NCBI GenBank assembly: GCA_913058195.1
Contig: CAJXPP010000109.1
Span: 1-7,235 of the forward strand
DNA from: an uncultured Gammaproteobacteria bacterium
GTDB taxonomy: Bacteria > Pseudomonadota > Gammaproteobacteria > Nitrosococcales > Methylophagaceae
DNA: 7,235 bases
Direction: 5' to 3'
The notes under the pieces are model-generated. The model searched no databases. It saw only the letters and a list, made by a program, of their open reading frames with translations, and was not told the origin of the DNA. Below, piece by piece: positions 6,158 to 7,235 of the stretch. The number at the start of each line of letters is the position of its first letter. Positions within the stretch are counted from its first letter, which is position 1. The translations under genes were made by a program, and so were the position numbers.

Positions 6158-6553
6158 ATGTCATCTCAGAAACCCTATCTAGTCCGCGCTATCTTTGACT
6201 GGTTAGTTGATAATGGACACACACCCCATTTATTAGTTGATGCAACTATTGAGGGCGTACAGGTACCTCATGAATTCATTAATGAAGGTAAAATAGTACT
6301 TAATATCGATCCAGGTGCCGTGAGAAATTATCATGCCGACAATGATTGGATAAGTTTTTCAGCCCGTTTTTCAGGTAAAGCTATGGAACTGTTTATTCCT
6401 ATCATTGCAATTCGTTCAATTTATGGTAAAGAAAACAATCAGGGTATGTTTTTTCCTGATGACGAAGTAAGTCCCGAACCTACAACTCCAGCTAAACAAG
6501 CTACATCAAGAAAAACTAAGACCAAGCACCCAGGCCTAAAACTGGTCAAATAA
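6158..6553 (+). CDS. sspB: ClpXP protease specificity-enhancing factor SspB
   Basis: SspB is a cytoplasmic adaptor that delivers ssrA-tagged, stalled-ribosome products (and some other substrates) to the ClpXP protease. Of 131 residues, ~1-105 form the dimeric substrate-binding domain. Recognisable segments are KPYLVRAIFDWLVDNGHTPH, a GKIVLNIDPGAVRN strand region and WISFSARFSGKAMELFIP. A flexible Pro/Thr/Lys-rich linker follows, ending in the short ClpX-docking peptide PGLKLVK, equivalent to LRVVK at the end of the E. coli protein. TAGGA lies 7 bases before the ATG. It sits directly behind sspA, the classic proteobacterial pair. Its stop directly abuts the stop of the opposite-strand gene. 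Confidence 0.96.
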   Translation: MSSQKPYLVRAIFDWLVDNGHTPHLLVDATIEGVQVPHEFINEGKIVLNIDPGAVRNYHADNDWISFSARFSGKAMELFIPIIAIRSIYGKENNQGMFFPDDEVSPEPTTPAKQATSRKTKTKHPGLKLVK

Positions 6554-7235
6554 TTATAATAGGTATTTGTCCATGCGATAACGCATTGCCATTCTTGTCA
6601 GTCCTAATTCTCGTGCTGCTTGTGAAGCATTCCCATCAGTACGAGTAAGTGCTCGTTCTATTAGGTATTTTTCGGCCTCATCTATCGTCATACATTCAAG
6701 TTGATCTATTGGCTCACTAACTACCTTCTCAGCTGTTGTAGCCGCAACTTGTAGCATTAAATCATCCGCTATAATCATTCCATCCTGACAAAGCATTACA
6801 GCACGCTCAAGCACATGCTGGAGCTCACGAATATTTCCTGGCCACGAGTAATCATTCATGGTGTTTAACACTTCAGCTGATAATTCTGGCACAGGTAAAT
6901 CATAGCGCTTAGCAAGCATGCCAATAAAATATTGAGCAAGAATTAATACATCCCCTGATCTTTCCCTCAAGGGAGGTAAATTTATCTCAAGAATATTCAA
7001 TCGAAAAAACAAGTCTGACCTGAACTCTCCTTGATCTACCATTTTATTTAGATCACGATTTGTCGCTGCTATAAAATGTGCTTTGACTACAATTTCTTTA
7101 GTTGCACCAATTCGTCTGACAACACGTCTTTCGAGCACATTAAGCAATTTAACCTGTAAATCGAGAGGAAGCTCACCTATCTCATCCAAAAATAGCGTGC
7201 CTTCTTCTGCAATCTCAATTAGGCCTGCTTTAGCT
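6554..7235 (-). CDS. Sigma-54-dependent transcriptional activator, NtrC family (N-terminus off window)
   Basis: This bacterial enhancer-binding protein uses ATP to open sigma-54 promoters. The reading frame stays open to the window edge (226 residues seen). The position that could be read as a TTG start (7189) is an internal Leu in GTLFLDEIGELPL. Visible parts in order are Walker B (LFLDEIGE), sensor I (AATNRDL), the arginine-finger region (GEFRSDLFFRLNILEINLPPLRER), sensor II (WPGNIRELQHVLERAV), a linker, and a Fis-type helix-turn-helix (GNASQAARELGLTRMAMRYR) ending at MDKYLL. The Walker A and GAFTGA sigma-54 contact loops should lie just beyond the edge. The sensory domain is unseen, so the signal and targets are unknown. 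It converges on sspB with no intervening base. Confidence 0.93.
   Translation of the reverse strand, partial: AKAGLIEIAEEGTLFLDEIGELPLDLQVKLLNVLERRVVRRIGATKEIVVKAHFIAATNRDLNKMVDQGEFRSDLFFRLNILEINLPPLRERSGDVLILAQYFIGMLAKRYDLPVPELSAEVLNTMNDYSWPGNIRELQHVLERAVMLCQDGMIIADDLMLQVAATTAEKVVSEPIDQLECMTIDEAEKYLIERALTRTDGNASQAARELGLTRMAMRYRMDKYLL

Noticed and set aside
1..7235. CRISPR array, tRNA or rRNA gene, insertion sequence
   Set aside because: No spaced repeats, tRNA-like cloverleaf, rRNA sequence or transposase was seen on either strand.

Overview
The window looks like a low-GC gammaproteobacterial chromosome fragment. The evidence is the gene order petA-petB-petC followed by sspA-sspB, an N-terminally anchored Rieske protein, a one-piece cytochrome b, and an SspB with a ClpX-binding tail. 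The AT-rich composition and a pseudoazurin-type copper protein would fit a marine Methylophaga/Cycloclasticus-like lineage, but that placement is a guess.

The first 48 bases are not genomic. They are an Illumina Nextera P7 adapter with an i7 index, ending in the 19-bp Tn5 mosaic end, so the window begins at an untrimmed assembly end. Genomic sequence starts near base 49, inside an Atm1-type ABC exporter whose first ~120-130 residues are missing. A small exported protein of unknown function follows, coupled by an ATGA overlap. A 197-base intergenic region then holds two interlocking palindromes and an 11-bp tandem repeat placed like a response-regulator site over a -35 region. It leads into a single-gene unit for a pseudoazurin-like blue copper protein, closed by a strong terminator.

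The centre is the cytochrome bc1 operon: petA (Rieske), petB (cytochrome b) and petC (cytochrome c1), with start/stop overlaps at both junctions. It has a candidate extended -10 promoter and a leader able to fold, and it ends in a terminator. Points of note are PLWY in place of PEWY at the quinol-oxidation site of cytochrome b, 14 residues between the helix-D haem histidines, and a Lys-Arg variant of the twin-arginine motif in the Rieske protein.

Downstream lie sspA (RNA polymerase-associated stringent starvation protein) and sspB (ClpXP adaptor). On the opposite strand, the C-terminal part of a sigma-54-dependent activator abuts sspB stop-to-stop with no spacer and runs off the right edge.

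Functionally, bc1 oxidises quinol and reduces periplasmic carriers, and the adjacent cupredoxin could be one of those carriers (inference). No wholly new system is evident. The best leads are the regulatory DNA before the cupredoxin gene and the Qo-site variant.
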